DNA of 59,679 nt, taken from contig PKXA01000126.1 of the NCBI GenBank assembly GCA_003133325.1, positions 1,025-60,703 on the forward strand, written 5' to 3'. Origin of the DNA: Acidimicrobiaceae bacterium. GTDB taxonomy: Bacteria; Actinomycetota; Acidimicrobiia; Acidimicrobiales; RAAP-2. Below, in pieces: positions 52,360 to 59,679 of the stretch. The position numbers and the translations under genes are program-made. The first letter of the stretch is position 1. The number at the start of each line of letters is the position of its first letter. Under the pieces are notes generated by a model. It saw only the letters and a program-made list of their open reading frames with translations. It made no database searches and was not told where the DNA came from.

Positions 52360-54858
52360 GTGGACCTGGTCGTCAACGGGAAAGCCCAGTCGGTGCGGTC
52401 GGCGGCCTCGCTGCTGTCGGCGCTGCGTGACGAGTTGGGTTTGACAGGCGCGAAACCAGGCTGTGGGGAGGGGGCGTGCGGATCCTGCACCGTGCTCGCC
52501 GACGGCGAGCCGATCCAGTCCTGCCAGTGCACCGCCGCCGATGTGGCCGGTCGGAACATCACCACCGTCGAAGGATTGTCCACGGACGGCAGATTGCACC
52601 GAGTCCAGCAGGCATTCGTGGACATCGGCGCAGCCCAGTGTGGCTACTGCACTCCCGCAATGGTCCTCGGTGTGGTTGCTCTCCTCACAAGGGAACCAAA
52701 TCCGGATGACAGTGCGTCAGACATGGCGCTGGCCGGCAATCTCTGTCGTTGCGGGTGCTACCCACGGATCCGACGGGCAGTGCACAGAGCTGCCGAGTTG
52801 ATCGCGCTAGGTGAAGTCAGAACTGAAATGGCATCCACCACGGACGCCGGCCGCTGGGGACCTCCCGAGCCACGGTCCCCCGGACGACGGCCCACCCGGC
52901 CGTGGGACGTCACCGAGCCACAGGATCGAGACTGGTTCGGGATGCTCGGAAACGGGCTCGTCGTCGTTCTGCCGCCTCCCCCGCTGGTGCCTGGTGCGTG
53001 GTCGACCAGTGGCGGTGCCTGGCTCCACGTCGCCGACAGAGGAACGGTGACCGCGTTCACCGGAAAGGTCGACGTAGGACAGGACAACTGCACGGCGCTG
53101 CGACTGCTCGTCGCAGAGGAGCTAAGAATCCCGTTAGAGAAGGTACGCCTGGTCATGGGTGACACCGATCTCTGCCCCTACGACATGGGCACGTTCGGCA
53201 GCCGGTCAATGCCGGATGCCGGCAGTGCCCTGCGGCGGGTGGCGGCACATGCTCGCACTCTCCTGCCCGTGCCCGTCGGGTTGCAGCGAATCGAGATCGT
53301 AACGGGCGAGCCGCTTCTCTCGTCGCCCACCGAGTGGCGCGTCGCCGGAACGCCTCACGTTCCAGGGGGAACACTCGACGCCGTGACCGGTCGTCGACGA
53401 TACGTCTCGGACTTGACCCTTCCGGGCTTGAGGCATGGTGCTGTGCTCCGACCTCCGGTGGTAGGTGCGACCCTTCGCCAATTCGACACAAGCGCTGTCG
53501 AACACCGCGTCGGCATCGTTCTGGTGCGCACACACGCGCTGATCGGGGTCGTTGCCGATGACCCGGCTACGGCCCGATCGGCGGTATCCGACCTTCAAGC
53601 CCAGTGGGTCGTGCCGGATCCACCGTCGGAAGGCAACCTCGAGCCCTTTCTGCGCTCCCACCCTTCAGCGGAGACAAACGGCTGGAACCGACCCTTGCAC
53701 TACGAGGAAGGGAACCGCGACCAAGGCCTTCGGGCCGCTGAAGTGATCGAGGAGGCCACCTACACCACGGCCTACATCGCTACCGCAGCTCTCGAAACGC
53801 ATGCCGCGTTGGCCGTCTGGGACCCCGACGGACGATTGACGGTCTGGGTCGGGACCCAGACCCCGTTCATGGTTCGGGCCCAGGTCGCCGCCGCGCTCGA
53901 TCTCGACGAGGAACAGGTCCGGATCATCGTGCCGCCGACGGGTGGTGGGTTCGGAGGCAAGCACGGGGCCGGCGTCGCCACCGAGGCAGCCATTTTGGCC
54001 CGGGAAGCTGGTGCGCCGGTCAAGGTCGCGTGGACCCGCCACGAGGAGTTCACTGCTGGGACCCTACGACCGGCCGCGGTGATCGACGTCGCCGTGGGTG
54101 CCACGCTACGTGGCGAGCTGACCGCCTGGACTTTCACCAACATCAATTCAGGCCCGGCCGCCATCAGCACCCCCTACCGGGTGCTGAACCAGCGGATCGA
54201 TTACCAACCCGCGAGGAGTCCACTCCTCCAGGGCTCCTACCGGGCCCTGGCAGCCACCGCCAACAACTTCGCCCGCGAGTCACACATTGATGGACTGGCG
54301 CGGAAGCTAGGCCACGACCCGCTGGAATTCCGCCTCCACAATTTGGCCGACGAACGGCTCGCTGCGGTACTACGGACGGCGGCCGAGCACTTCGGATGGG
54401 CGACCGTCGAAGCCGGCCGGGGCATCGCCTGCGGTGTCGAGAAAGACGGGCGGGTGGCCACCGCGGCAGAGGTCCGAGGTTCCGGTGGGAATCTGCAGAT
54501 CGTCCGTTTGGTCACCGCGTACGAGTGCGGCGCCCTCGTCAACCCTGAAACCGTGATCAATCAGATCGAGGGCGCCACCGTCATGGCCCTCGGAGGGGCG
54601 TTGTTCGAGGCGATTCACTTCACCGACGGAGTGATCACGAACGGATCATTCTCTTCCTACCGAGTTCCCCGCATCCACGACGTGCCACACATTGAGGTTG
54701 TTCTCGTCGACCGCCCGGACCTGCCGTCCGCCGGGGCAGGCGAGACTCCCATGATCGCCGTCGCCCCGGCGATTGCCAACGCCATCTTCGATGCCACGGG
54801 ACGGCGACTGCGATCACTCCCTCTGCTCGTCGACGATGCCCCGCATTCCAAAACCTGA
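52360..54858 (+). CDS. fused 2Fe-2S/molybdopterin hydroxylase
   Basis: Residues 1-155 form the small iron-sulfur subunit with CGEGACGSCTVLADGEPIQSC (plant-type 2Fe-2S) and QCGYCTPAMV ... GNLCRCGCYPRIRRAV (second cluster). Residues about 180-832 form the molybdopterin subunit: TAFTGKVDVGQDNCTALRLL, GGGFGGKHGAGVATEAA, GSYRALAATANNFARES and the Mo-site Glu in GAGETPMIAVAPA. Layout is closest to isoquinoline 1-oxidoreductase IorA plus IorB joined in one chain; no FAD subunit is seen. The substrate is an unknown N-heterocycle or aldehyde. The GTG start has no earlier in-frame alternative. Confidence 0.85.
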   Translation: MDLVVNGKAQSVRSAASLLSALRDELGLTGAKPGCGEGACGSCTVLADGEPIQSCQCTAADVAGRNITTVEGLSTDGRLHRVQQAFVDIGAAQCGYCTPAMVLGVVALLTREPNPDDSASDMALAGNLCRCGCYPRIRRAVHRAAELIALGEVRTEMASTTDAGRWGPPEPRSPGRRPTRPWDVTEPQDRDWFGMLGNGLVVVLPPPPLVPGAWSTSGGAWLHVADRGTVTAFTGKVDVGQDNCTALRLLVAEELRIPLEKVRLVMGDTDLCPYDMGTFGSRSMPDAGSALRRVAAHARTLLPVPVGLQRIEIVTGEPLLSSPTEWRVAGTPHVPGGTLDAVTGRRRYVSDLTLPGLRHGAVLRPPVVGATLRQFDTSAVEHRVGIVLVRTHALIGVVADDPATARSAVSDLQAQWVVPDPPSEGNLEPFLRSHPSAETNGWNRPLHYEEGNRDQGLRAAEVIEEATYTTAYIATAALETHAALAVWDPDGRLTVWVGTQTPFMVRAQVAAALDLDEEQVRIIVPPTGGGFGGKHGAGVATEAAILAREAGAPVKVAWTRHEEFTAGTLRPAAVIDVAVGATLRGELTAWTFTNINSGPAAISTPYRVLNQRIDYQPARSPLLQGSYRALAATANNFARESHIDGLARKLGHDPLEFRLHNLADERLAAVLRTAAEHFGWATVEAGRGIACGVEKDGRVATAAEVRGSGGNLQIVRLVTAYECGALVNPETVINQIEGATVMALGGALFEAIHFTDGVITNGSFSSYRVPRIHDVPHIEVVLVDRPDLPSAGAGETPMIAVAPAIANAIFDATGRRLRSLPLLVDDAPHSKT

Positions 54859-55210
54859 GCGAGACCCGCGCAAGGTCAGCGCTGCCGCACCTGGCAGACA
54901 CCTCTTCCACGGCGCGATCCTGTGCGCCCTGGCTGGCTATGCGAATCCGGACGTGTGGCGAAGCCGAGAGCGAGGTCTTGGATGGGCGCCATCTACACGA
55001 TCGAACGTCACTGGTGACCACTGGCAAAGGGTACCGATCCCAGGGCAACTGGCCTCTGGGCAGTTGGAAAGAGTCCCGGTCGATGACCGTCATCTGGTGT
55101 GTTTCCCTTCGAACTGACTGAGTAGCCTGAACATCGCTAGTGGGCGCAGCGCTCGCTCGCGGACCCGGTGGTGGAGATGAGAGACGTGCTGGGCGGCATC
55201 GAACGCTGGC
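54859..55210. other. intergenic region
   Basis: About 350 bases after the hydroxylase. I see no coding pattern on either strand and no clear terminator. Confidence 0.4.
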
Positions 55211-55480
55211 ATGCCGCCGGTCACCGGGTCGCACTCTGTGACCCTGTCGGCCGGTACCTCTGCCTATTTCGGATACGGATGGGTGGACTTCACGCCCCCT
55301 GGTGGGACGACGGCCGGTTGCATAACCACGACAAAAGTTGAGTCTGCACCTCCTGGAGACCTCTCACCATTAACGGTTGCCGTTCAGTTGTCAGCCGTGT
55401 GTCCGGGTGGCGCCCCAAGCATGACCGCAGTTGCCTCGGCCAAAGCGTTTAGTGCGGTGAGCAGCCCAGCCAGTCCCTGA
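55211..55480 (+). pseudogene. DUF4232 C-terminal fragment
   Basis: The frame SVTLSAGTSAYFGYGWVDFT, then CITTTKVESAPPGDLSPLTV and AVCPGGAPSMTAVASAKAF, follows the second half of DUF4232, an extracytoplasmic actinobacterial domain of unknown function. The signal peptide and first half are missing. An ATG at 55211 exists without a ribosome site. Confidence 0.5.
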
Positions 55481-55752
55481 AACTGACGACATGTCCCGGT
55501 CGTGACGGTCTGATAAGGCCGAAGCGCCATTGACCCGGCGCCATGAGACGTTCTTCTCGGCGCGCTCAAGATCGTCGGGAAAGGCTCTCTTGAGTCCGTC
55601 TGGGCTACACGTCACGGACCGCGATGGTGGGAGCATCGCGTCGTGCCTTCTCGGCGGCAGTGTCCAGATCGCGGGGCGTTGTACCGATCGAGCTGCTGGG
55701 GAATGACACGTTTGCTCATGCCAAGTAGGTGCCGAGCAGTCCTTCAGCAGCT

Positions 55753-56946
55753 CTAAGGGATCGGCTGCGGGGAGTCGGCTGGCCGATTCCTGCCGTGGGC
55801 CTCATGGCTCGACACCCACTCGTCGGCTGCGATAGCCGATCCGAGGGATAGTTCGCCGGATAGCACGGTCGCCGCCACGATCTCTGCGAAGGCGCGCACG
55901 CGCTCTGGGCCGTAGCAACCGAGCACCTCGAGACATTCTCGCTGCGTTGGCAGGCTGGTCCCGCCGCCGACGGTGGCAACTACGAGAGACGGGATGGTGA
56001 CCGAACAGTAGTAGCTGCCGTCATCACGCAGCTCGCCGAAGCTGAAACCGGCTGACGATTCGGCCACGTTGGCGACGTCCTGGCCGCACGCGATGAACAT
56101 GGCGGCGATCCCATTCGCGTAGTGGGCGCCGTTGCTGACCGCGCCGCCGAGCAGGCTGCCCATGTTCGAGAGCTGGCGCAGCCGGTAGAGCTGCTCGGCG
56201 CTCGTGTGCATCACCACTTCGATCAGCCCGGCCGGCAGCGTCACCTCGGCCACCACCCGCTTGCCACGGGTGTGGAGGTTGTTGATGCTGGAGTGTTTCT
56301 TGTCGGTGTCCAGATTGCCGGTAAGCGCGAAGTCCTTGAGCCCCGGCGGGTGCTGGTCGATCATCCACTGACACGCCTCGTGGACGGCCTTGGTCACCAT
56401 GTTCTGGCCGGCAGCATCGCCAGTGGTGAAGTTGAACCTGAGCCATCGCATCGGGCCCAGCGCGTACTGCTCGATGTCCCGAAGCCTCCCGAACCGTGAC
56501 GTCTCCTCAGCCTTGGCCTTGATTGTGGCGAAGTTCTCCTCTACCGAGTTGCCGAAGTCGCGGGCATCTCGGGCGTCTTGGAATACGAACACCGGTGCCC
56601 GCTGCATAGCGTCGTCGATGACAGTCGCCGTGATGCCGCCCGCCTCTCGGGTGAGTCGCATCCCCCGGTTGTAGCTGGCAACCAGGGTGCCTTCGGTGGT
56701 TGCCAGCGGCACGAAGTACTCCCCGCGTGCGTGCTCACCGTGGACCAGGAGCGGACCGGCGAAGCCAAGCGGCACCTGGGCGACGCCGCTGAAGCCCTCT
56801 ATGTTCCCGTGCAGAATGCCGGGATCGAACGAGAAGCCGGCGATGTGATCGAGCTGCGTTCCCGTCTCGGCGCTCACCACCTGGCGCCGAGCTGCCGCTG
56901 CACCGTGGGTGCAGTCGTCACTATGGTCACGTGGGAGCTGGTGCAT
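55753..56946 (-). CDS. hydroxymethylglutaryl-CoA reductase
   Basis: HMGR reduces HMG-CoA to mevalonate with NAD(P)H. Catalytic residues expected for the family are visible: Glu in PLATTEGTLVASYNRGMR, Lys in GNLDTDKKHSS, Asp in CGQDVANVAESSAG and His in the C-terminal SSHEAHGRN. GFAGPLLVHG and TVGGGTSLPTQ are further matches, and TTGDAAGQNMVTKAV is the cofactor region. Length (397) fits a single-domain bacterial class I-like enzyme. It stands alone here, with no mevalonate kinase or HMG-CoA synthase in view, next to recombinase and TA genes. Confidence 0.88.
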   Translation of the reverse strand: MHQLPRDHSDDCTHGAAAARRQVVSAETGTQLDHIAGFSFDPGILHGNIEGFSGVAQVPLGFAGPLLVHGEHARGEYFVPLATTEGTLVASYNRGMRLTREAGGITATVIDDAMQRAPVFVFQDARDARDFGNSVEENFATIKAKAEETSRFGRLRDIEQYALGPMRWLRFNFTTGDAAGQNMVTKAVHEACQWMIDQHPPGLKDFALTGNLDTDKKHSSINNLHTRGKRVVAEVTLPAGLIEVVMHTSAEQLYRLRQLSNMGSLLGGAVSNGAHYANGIAAMFIACGQDVANVAESSAGFSFGELRDDGSYYCSVTIPSLVVATVGGGTSLPTQRECLEVLGCYGPERVRAFAEIVAATVLSGELSLGSAIAADEWVSSHEAHGRNRPADSPQPIP

Positions 56947-57036
56947 GGTCGATCCTCCTCAGTGAACCATTATGAAAGTGGGCTTTCACGCCGCCAACCT
57001 ACGCCCTCCCTCCGATCGAAATCAGATCGATGCTGC

Positions 57037-57183
57037 CACGATCAGCGCAAGAAGCTGCTCCCCCTTCACTACGAGGGTCATATCTCCGCTGAACAGTTCG
57101 GCGAGGAGCGAACCAAGTTGACGTTCCGGATCAATCCGGTGCACGAAGTCGGAGTCACCGAACTATGGCTTCCAGCCGCCTGA
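57037..57183 (+). pseudogene. serine recombinase C-terminal fragment
   Basis: The frame HDQRKKLLPLHYEGHISAEQ, FGEERTKLTFRIN resembles the coiled-coil motif of large serine recombinases (RKKLLxLYxxGxISxExFxEE). No resolvase catalytic domain is present. It lies between the HMGR start and the GNAT gene and marks past integration. Confidence 0.45.
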
Positions 57184-57334
57184 CGATCGGACGCAGCACA
57201 CGACGCGGGGCAGAATCCAGGCCGTTCGCTAAAATGAGCCACCGTTGAAGCCGAGTATTTCCGACAGCCAGGCCGACGATATGGACAGGTGCCAGAGGTG
57301 GTCAGGGGACGCAGGGCCTGGGCCAGTCTCGCCC

Positions 57335-57838
57335 TCAGGTCATGCCTCCAAGAGCAGCCAACGCATCGTCGATCCGGATATACATCCGGTCTCCGGCGTC
57401 GCCCTCGACTTGCGTGAAGGCGAACTTCGCATAGAACGACCGGGCATTCTCATCGATCGAATCGACCGCAATGAAACGGGCGGCAACCTGCGTTCCGGCG
57501 TCCGCTGCTCTCTCGATCGCTTCAATTAGTAGATCGCGGCCGAGCCCTTGTCTCTGGTGGCCGTCGGCGATAGCGAACCGGGCCAGAAGCACCATCCCGA
57601 TGTCATATCCCGGAAGCCCTCTTCCGTAGTGAATCGGCAGGGCCTCCTCGCGAACTCCCCCCATTGTGAGCGCGTAGTACCCGACGACACGGTTGGCGTC
57701 GTCAAGCAGTACGAACGTCCGTGAAAGGTTGCGTCGTTGATTGTCGAGAGCGTGAGTACGCAACCAATCGTCGAGAACCTTCACTCCACAACTGAAGCCG
57801 CCGACTTCGTGATGCTCTCCCAGGCGCTCGACACGCAT
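57335..57838 (-). CDS. GNAT toxin (TacT/AtaT type)
   Basis: This 167-residue acetyltransferase starts MRVERLGEHHEVGGFSCGVK with LDDWLRTHALDNQRRNLSRT, the signature of GNAT toxins that acetylate aminoacyl-tRNAs. The acetyl-CoA loop is DGHQRQGLGRDLLIEAI, and the catalytic Tyr region is ARSFYAKFAFTQ. It begins 14 bases after the DUF1778 antitoxin gene, the standard operon order. Confidence 0.85.
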   Translation of the reverse strand: MRVERLGEHHEVGGFSCGVKVLDDWLRTHALDNQRRNLSRTFVLLDDANRVVGYYALTMGGVREEALPIHYGRGLPGYDIGMVLLARFAIADGHQRQGLGRDLLIEAIERAADAGTQVAARFIAVDSIDENARSFYAKFAFTQVEGDAGDRMYIRIDDALAALGGMT

Positions 57839-57852
57839 TCAGTCGACTCGCT

Positions 57853-58128
57853 TCAGCCGACTCGCTTCAGCCGGCGAGCCCGACGGGCCTGGGCGACGAG
57901 CTCTTTGGGCGGCCGAACCGGACCGTCGAGGGCCTTGATGAACCGTTCGCGATCTCCGACAGCGAGGTGAATCGTCCGGTGCGCCTCCACCATGGCGGCG
58001 GCGTCCGAAAGAGCCCGATCAAGGAGGAACTCGGAGACCGAAACGCCGGCCAGTCCCGCAGCCTCCGCCAGTAGATCGTCGTCGCCTGCTGACATTCGAA
58101 CCTCTCGCCGCTGGTCTTTCACCGTCAT
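57853..58128 (-). CDS. DUF1778 antitoxin (TacA/AtaR type)
   Basis: A 91-residue ribbon-helix-helix antitoxin. REVRMSAGDDDLLAEAAGLA and SVSEFLLDRALSDAA make the RHH and helical domain, and the C-terminal FIKALDGPVRPPKELVAQAR would wrap the toxin. ATG 58128 follows AGGAGG. Its last codons lie in a 14-bp tandem duplication (CGACTCGCTTCAGC, about 57844-57871). Confidence 0.87.
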   Translation of the reverse strand: MTVKDQRREVRMSAGDDDLLAEAAGLAGVSVSEFLLDRALSDAAAMVEAHRTIHLAVGDRERFIKALDGPVRPPKELVAQARRARRLKRVG

Positions 58129-58139
58129 GATGGCCTCCT

Positions 58140-58155
58140 GTACGTACTATTGTAC
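58140..58155 (-). promoter_or_regulatory. GNAT-DUF1778 promoter and operator
   Basis: Three GTAC boxes (58140-58143, 58144-58147, 58152-58155) surround a minus-strand TACAAT -10 (58149-58154). Half-sites of this kind overlapping the promoter fit autorepression by the RHH antitoxin. Confidence 0.45.
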
Positions 58156-58224
58156 GGCCTCCTATCACCCAGATCAACCGCTCACCTGAAGGTGTCCACC
58201 ACCTGGTTGTCGCAGCACCGCTAG

Positions 58225-58332
58225 GGACGCCTACGTGTCGCCGGTGCCCATGTTCGGATCCTCGACGCCGACGGCAAGCTCATCAGGGAGCTCAAGCTCG
58301 ATCCGGACCGGGCCTACCAGCCCCAAGAATGA
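58225..58332 (+). pseudogene. IS481-type transposase 3' end
   Basis: The frame AHVRILDADGKLIRELKLDP DRAYQPQE (split for length) matches the C-terminal beta-strand tail of IS481-family DDE transposases, which often ends LDPTRDYQP. The rest of the gene is missing and an in-frame stop occurs upstream at 58222. Two GATGTC palindromes follow. Confidence 0.5.
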
Positions 58333-58345
58333 CCAGCGTGTCTAC

Positions 58346-58384
58346 GATGTCTCGCGACATCTGTCTCCGATGTCTTGAGACATC
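58346..58384. repeat. tandem GATGTC-N4-GACATC palindromes
   Basis: GATGTC (58346-58351) with GACATC (58356-58361), and GATGTC (58369-58374) with GACATC (58379-58384). Both spacers are 4 bases and the centres are 23 bases apart. They lie between the transposase tail and the tRNA-end-like segment and may be transposase or regulator sites. Confidence 0.6.
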
Positions 58385-58388
58385 ACAG

Positions 58389-58413
58389 TGGTGTCGGAGG
58401 GGGGACTTGAACC
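58389..58413 (-). repeat. tRNA 3'-end-like segment, copy 2
   Basis: Minus strand: loop TTCAAGT, T-stem strand CCCCC, acceptor strand CTCCGAC, discriminator A and CCA. The 5' neighbour does not pair with the T stem, so it is not a tRNA gene. It matches copy 1 at 52059 apart from two bases. Confidence 0.5.
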
Positions 58414-58468
58414 GTCATCGTTGGGTTCCAACCCTGTCCACTTGATCGTGTACAAGGCCGAACCTCCT

Positions 58469-58644
58469 GTTTGTGCCAGGCAGTCGAAATCGCCGGTGGG
58501 CCGTTCGGACCCGTAGGCCTGGGTGGCTACGCCACCTATCACCAGGTAATCGACACCGTGGCGGTCGAGGACCTCCGTGAGGCGGGCGACGTCCGGAAGG
58601 GGATGTTCAGGCAAGGGTGTCGGCGGCCGTTTTGCCGGCTGCAC
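58469..58644 (-). pseudogene. truncated nucleotidyltransferase toxin-like gene
   Basis: GTG 58644 starts a frame with ARLTEVLDRHGVDYLVIGGV, ATQAYGSERPTGDFDCLAQ. This is the N-terminus of a MNT/AbiEii-like (DUF6036-type) nucleotidyltransferase whose GG...D-x-D-type site begins at GDFDC. After CLAQT the family text stops at about 58469, where the insertion-sequence remnant begins. It overlaps the preceding small gene by 38 bases, as TA pairs often do. Confidence 0.55.
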
Positions 58645-58801
58645 GGTCGGCCTCGATCTCGGCCAGCCAGGCGATCGCCTTCTCCTTGGGGTCGATCCGC
58701 CGGCCGTCCAGGGTGATGGTCACGTCATCGGGCGTAGGCGGGCGACCGACATCGGCGGCTGCCCACTCATCACCGGTCATGATCGGACGCACTGCGGCCA
58801 T
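58607..58801 (-). CDS. small protein, probable antitoxin partner
   Basis: A 64-residue protein (MTGDEWAAADVGRPPTPDD, ITLDGRRIDPKEKAIAWLAE) just upstream of the truncated nucleotidyltransferase. Similar small genes precede such nucleotidyltransferases in actinobacterial genomes, so an antitoxin or accessory role is inferred from position. ATG start at 58801. It appears complete although its partner is cut. Confidence 0.5.
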   Translation of the reverse strand: MAAVRPIMTGDEWAAADVGRPPTPDDVTITLDGRRIDPKEKAIAWLAEIEADRAAGKTAADTLA

Positions 58802-59197
58802 GTGTCCAAGATACCGGGGCTGAGCAAGAGAAGACGCGGTGGCCGGAGCCGGAGGGCGATCGCGGGATCCTGGGCAGCGGCCGTGGCTCCCACCGCGTCG
58901 GTCCCCTTGCGAGATGAGACGACGGCGACCTCATGACAAATGGTCACGGGGCTTCTCCTTTGCTCACCCCACGCCATCACCACGATTGTGACCCGCTCGG
59001 GCACCGAATGACGCGCCAATCAGACGGTCGTCACCATCGTGGCCGCAGTGCAGGCACGTCGGGAGTGCTCGCGGTCCGCAAGCACCCTCGGCGTCGGGCA
59101 GTTCGCGGCACGCAGTAAACCGGTGGACCCTACGGGACATTGTGATTGATCAGGGGCATGTCGTCAGCGGGGGACGTCCAGTCCTGATCGGGTGGAT
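58802..59197. other. intergenic region
   Basis: About 395 bases with no supportable gene. Frames on both strands lack ribosome sites and family features. Confidence 0.4.
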
Positions 59198-59644
59198 TCA
59201 CTGGTCGAGTAGATGAATGAGCCATCCGGGCCGTTCCACATCTGCTCCCAGGTCCATGGCTTGCTGGCACAACGCACGATCTGCTGACACAAGTGTCACC
59301 TGACTGGCGGCATCGCCAGCAACCTCAAGGAGGGTGTCATCACCGCTCCCGGACGCATGAACGACGGTCACGCCGTTGGCCACCCCTGCTTCGACGCCGC
59401 CACGAGCAGCCCCTTCAAGGACCACTACAACGGGTTCGGCAATGCGACCCGCTTCCACCGTGGCACGAACTCGTTCGACGAACGCACGGGCTGCTCCTGG
59501 TCGATCCCGCCACCAGCCAGTCGGACAAGACCCGATCACGTTCGCCGCATCGATGAGAAGCACTATCCCAGTCTCGCCGACCCGGTCACTGTTTGGGGGC
59601 ACCCAGCCGACTGCTATCTGCCGGTGCGCTCGCGGTGCTTGCAC
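59198..59644 (-). CDS. NYN/PIN-like domain protein
   Basis: The core VLLIDAANVIGSCPTGWWRD, VVVVLEGAARGG, VVHASGSGDDTLLEVA and VTLVSADRALCQQAMDLGA shows the acidic residues expected in NYN/PIN nucleases (D in IDAANV, DD in GSGDD, D in SADRAL). Proteins of this type are common and uncharacterised in Actinobacteria. The true start is unclear: GTG 59644, GTG 59602 or GTG 59563 are possible, the last placing VLLIDAAN at the N-terminus. Confidence 0.6.
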   Translation of the reverse strand: MQAPRAHRQIAVGWVPPNSDRVGETGIVLLIDAANVIGSCPTGWWRDRPGAARAFVERVRATVEAGRIAEPVVVVLEGAARGGVEAGVANGVTVVHASGSGDDTLLEVAGDAASQVTLVSADRALCQQAMDLGADVERPGWLIHLLDQ

Positions 59645-59679
59645 CCTGGCCAGCAGCAGGGCCGACGCTGGCCTTCCTC

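Noticed and set aside
58389-58413. Possible complete tRNA gene on the minus strand.
   Set aside because: Only the T loop to CCA is present; the preceding bases do not pair with the T-stem strand and no anticodon or D arm exists.

Overview
The window is high-GC DNA of actinobacterial type. Gene order, secreted proteins with GYWLVASDGG-type repeats, and starts that sit right after TANNNT -10 boxes (leaderless transcripts) suggest Acidimicrobiia or a close relative. This placement is an inference from protein style; no rRNA gene is present to confirm it.

Layout. (1) About 1-12 kb is an accessory region full of broken genes. It opens with a toxin-antitoxin pair, followed by fragments of an RHS protein, a sulfide:quinone-reductase-like flavoprotein, a SHOCT protein, a methyltransferase with a late frameshift, a T4SS gene tail, a broken tyrosine recombinase, two opposed Tn3 transposase pieces, a half tRNA-Pro and a BclA-C domain. 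Two reading frames are in-frame chimeras: integrase N-terminus with a ferritin-like tail, and TraG/VirD4 with a DUF302 tail. One intact gene encodes a large secreted beta-helix protein with six GYWL repeats. (2) About 12-34 kb is intact housekeeping DNA. One minus-strand run holds a DUF512 radical-SAM gene, der and a zinc-ribbon gene. A second holds scpA, scpB, rluB, aroH, tyrA, aroA, cmk and plsC. A third, eleven genes long, runs from a fatty acid desaturase through a HAD phosphatase, a KAPAK-tailed protein, tlyA, nadK, recN, pyrG, a Nudix hydrolase, xerD and a DksA/TraR protein to an M50 protease. ispH and trpS face the other way and look leaderless. (3) About 34-51 kb holds envelope and transport genes: a DoxX-Rieske fusion, a PAP2 protein, a PMT-like glycosyltransferase, an SDR, a complete five-gene dipeptide ABC transporter, an LLM flavin oxidoreductase opposite a nitroreductase, a candidate structured RNA with its own promoter and terminator, a secreted NlpC/P60 hydrolase carrying the same GYWL repeats, a small Rieske protein and a LytR_C protein. 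(4) About 52-59.7 kb is accessory again: a one-piece molybdenum hydroxylase, HMG-CoA reductase, a GNAT/DUF1778 toxin-antitoxin pair, a second TA-like pair cut by an IS481 remnant, and a NYN/PIN-like protein. Two tRNA-3'-end-like repeats, one beside a 10-bp triple repeat, bracket most of this part.

How it fits together. Short 4-bp overlaps (ATGA or GTGA) join cmk to aroA, aroA to tyrA, xerD to nudix, nadK to tlyA, the HAD gene to the desaturase, and der to the DUF512 gene, which implies coupled translation. The shikimate genes feed tyrosine and phenylalanine synthesis, ispH completes the MEP isoprenoid route, and scpA/scpB and xerD act in chromosome segregation. The two broken flanks suggest repeated integration of mobile DNA followed by many small deletions around a stable core.
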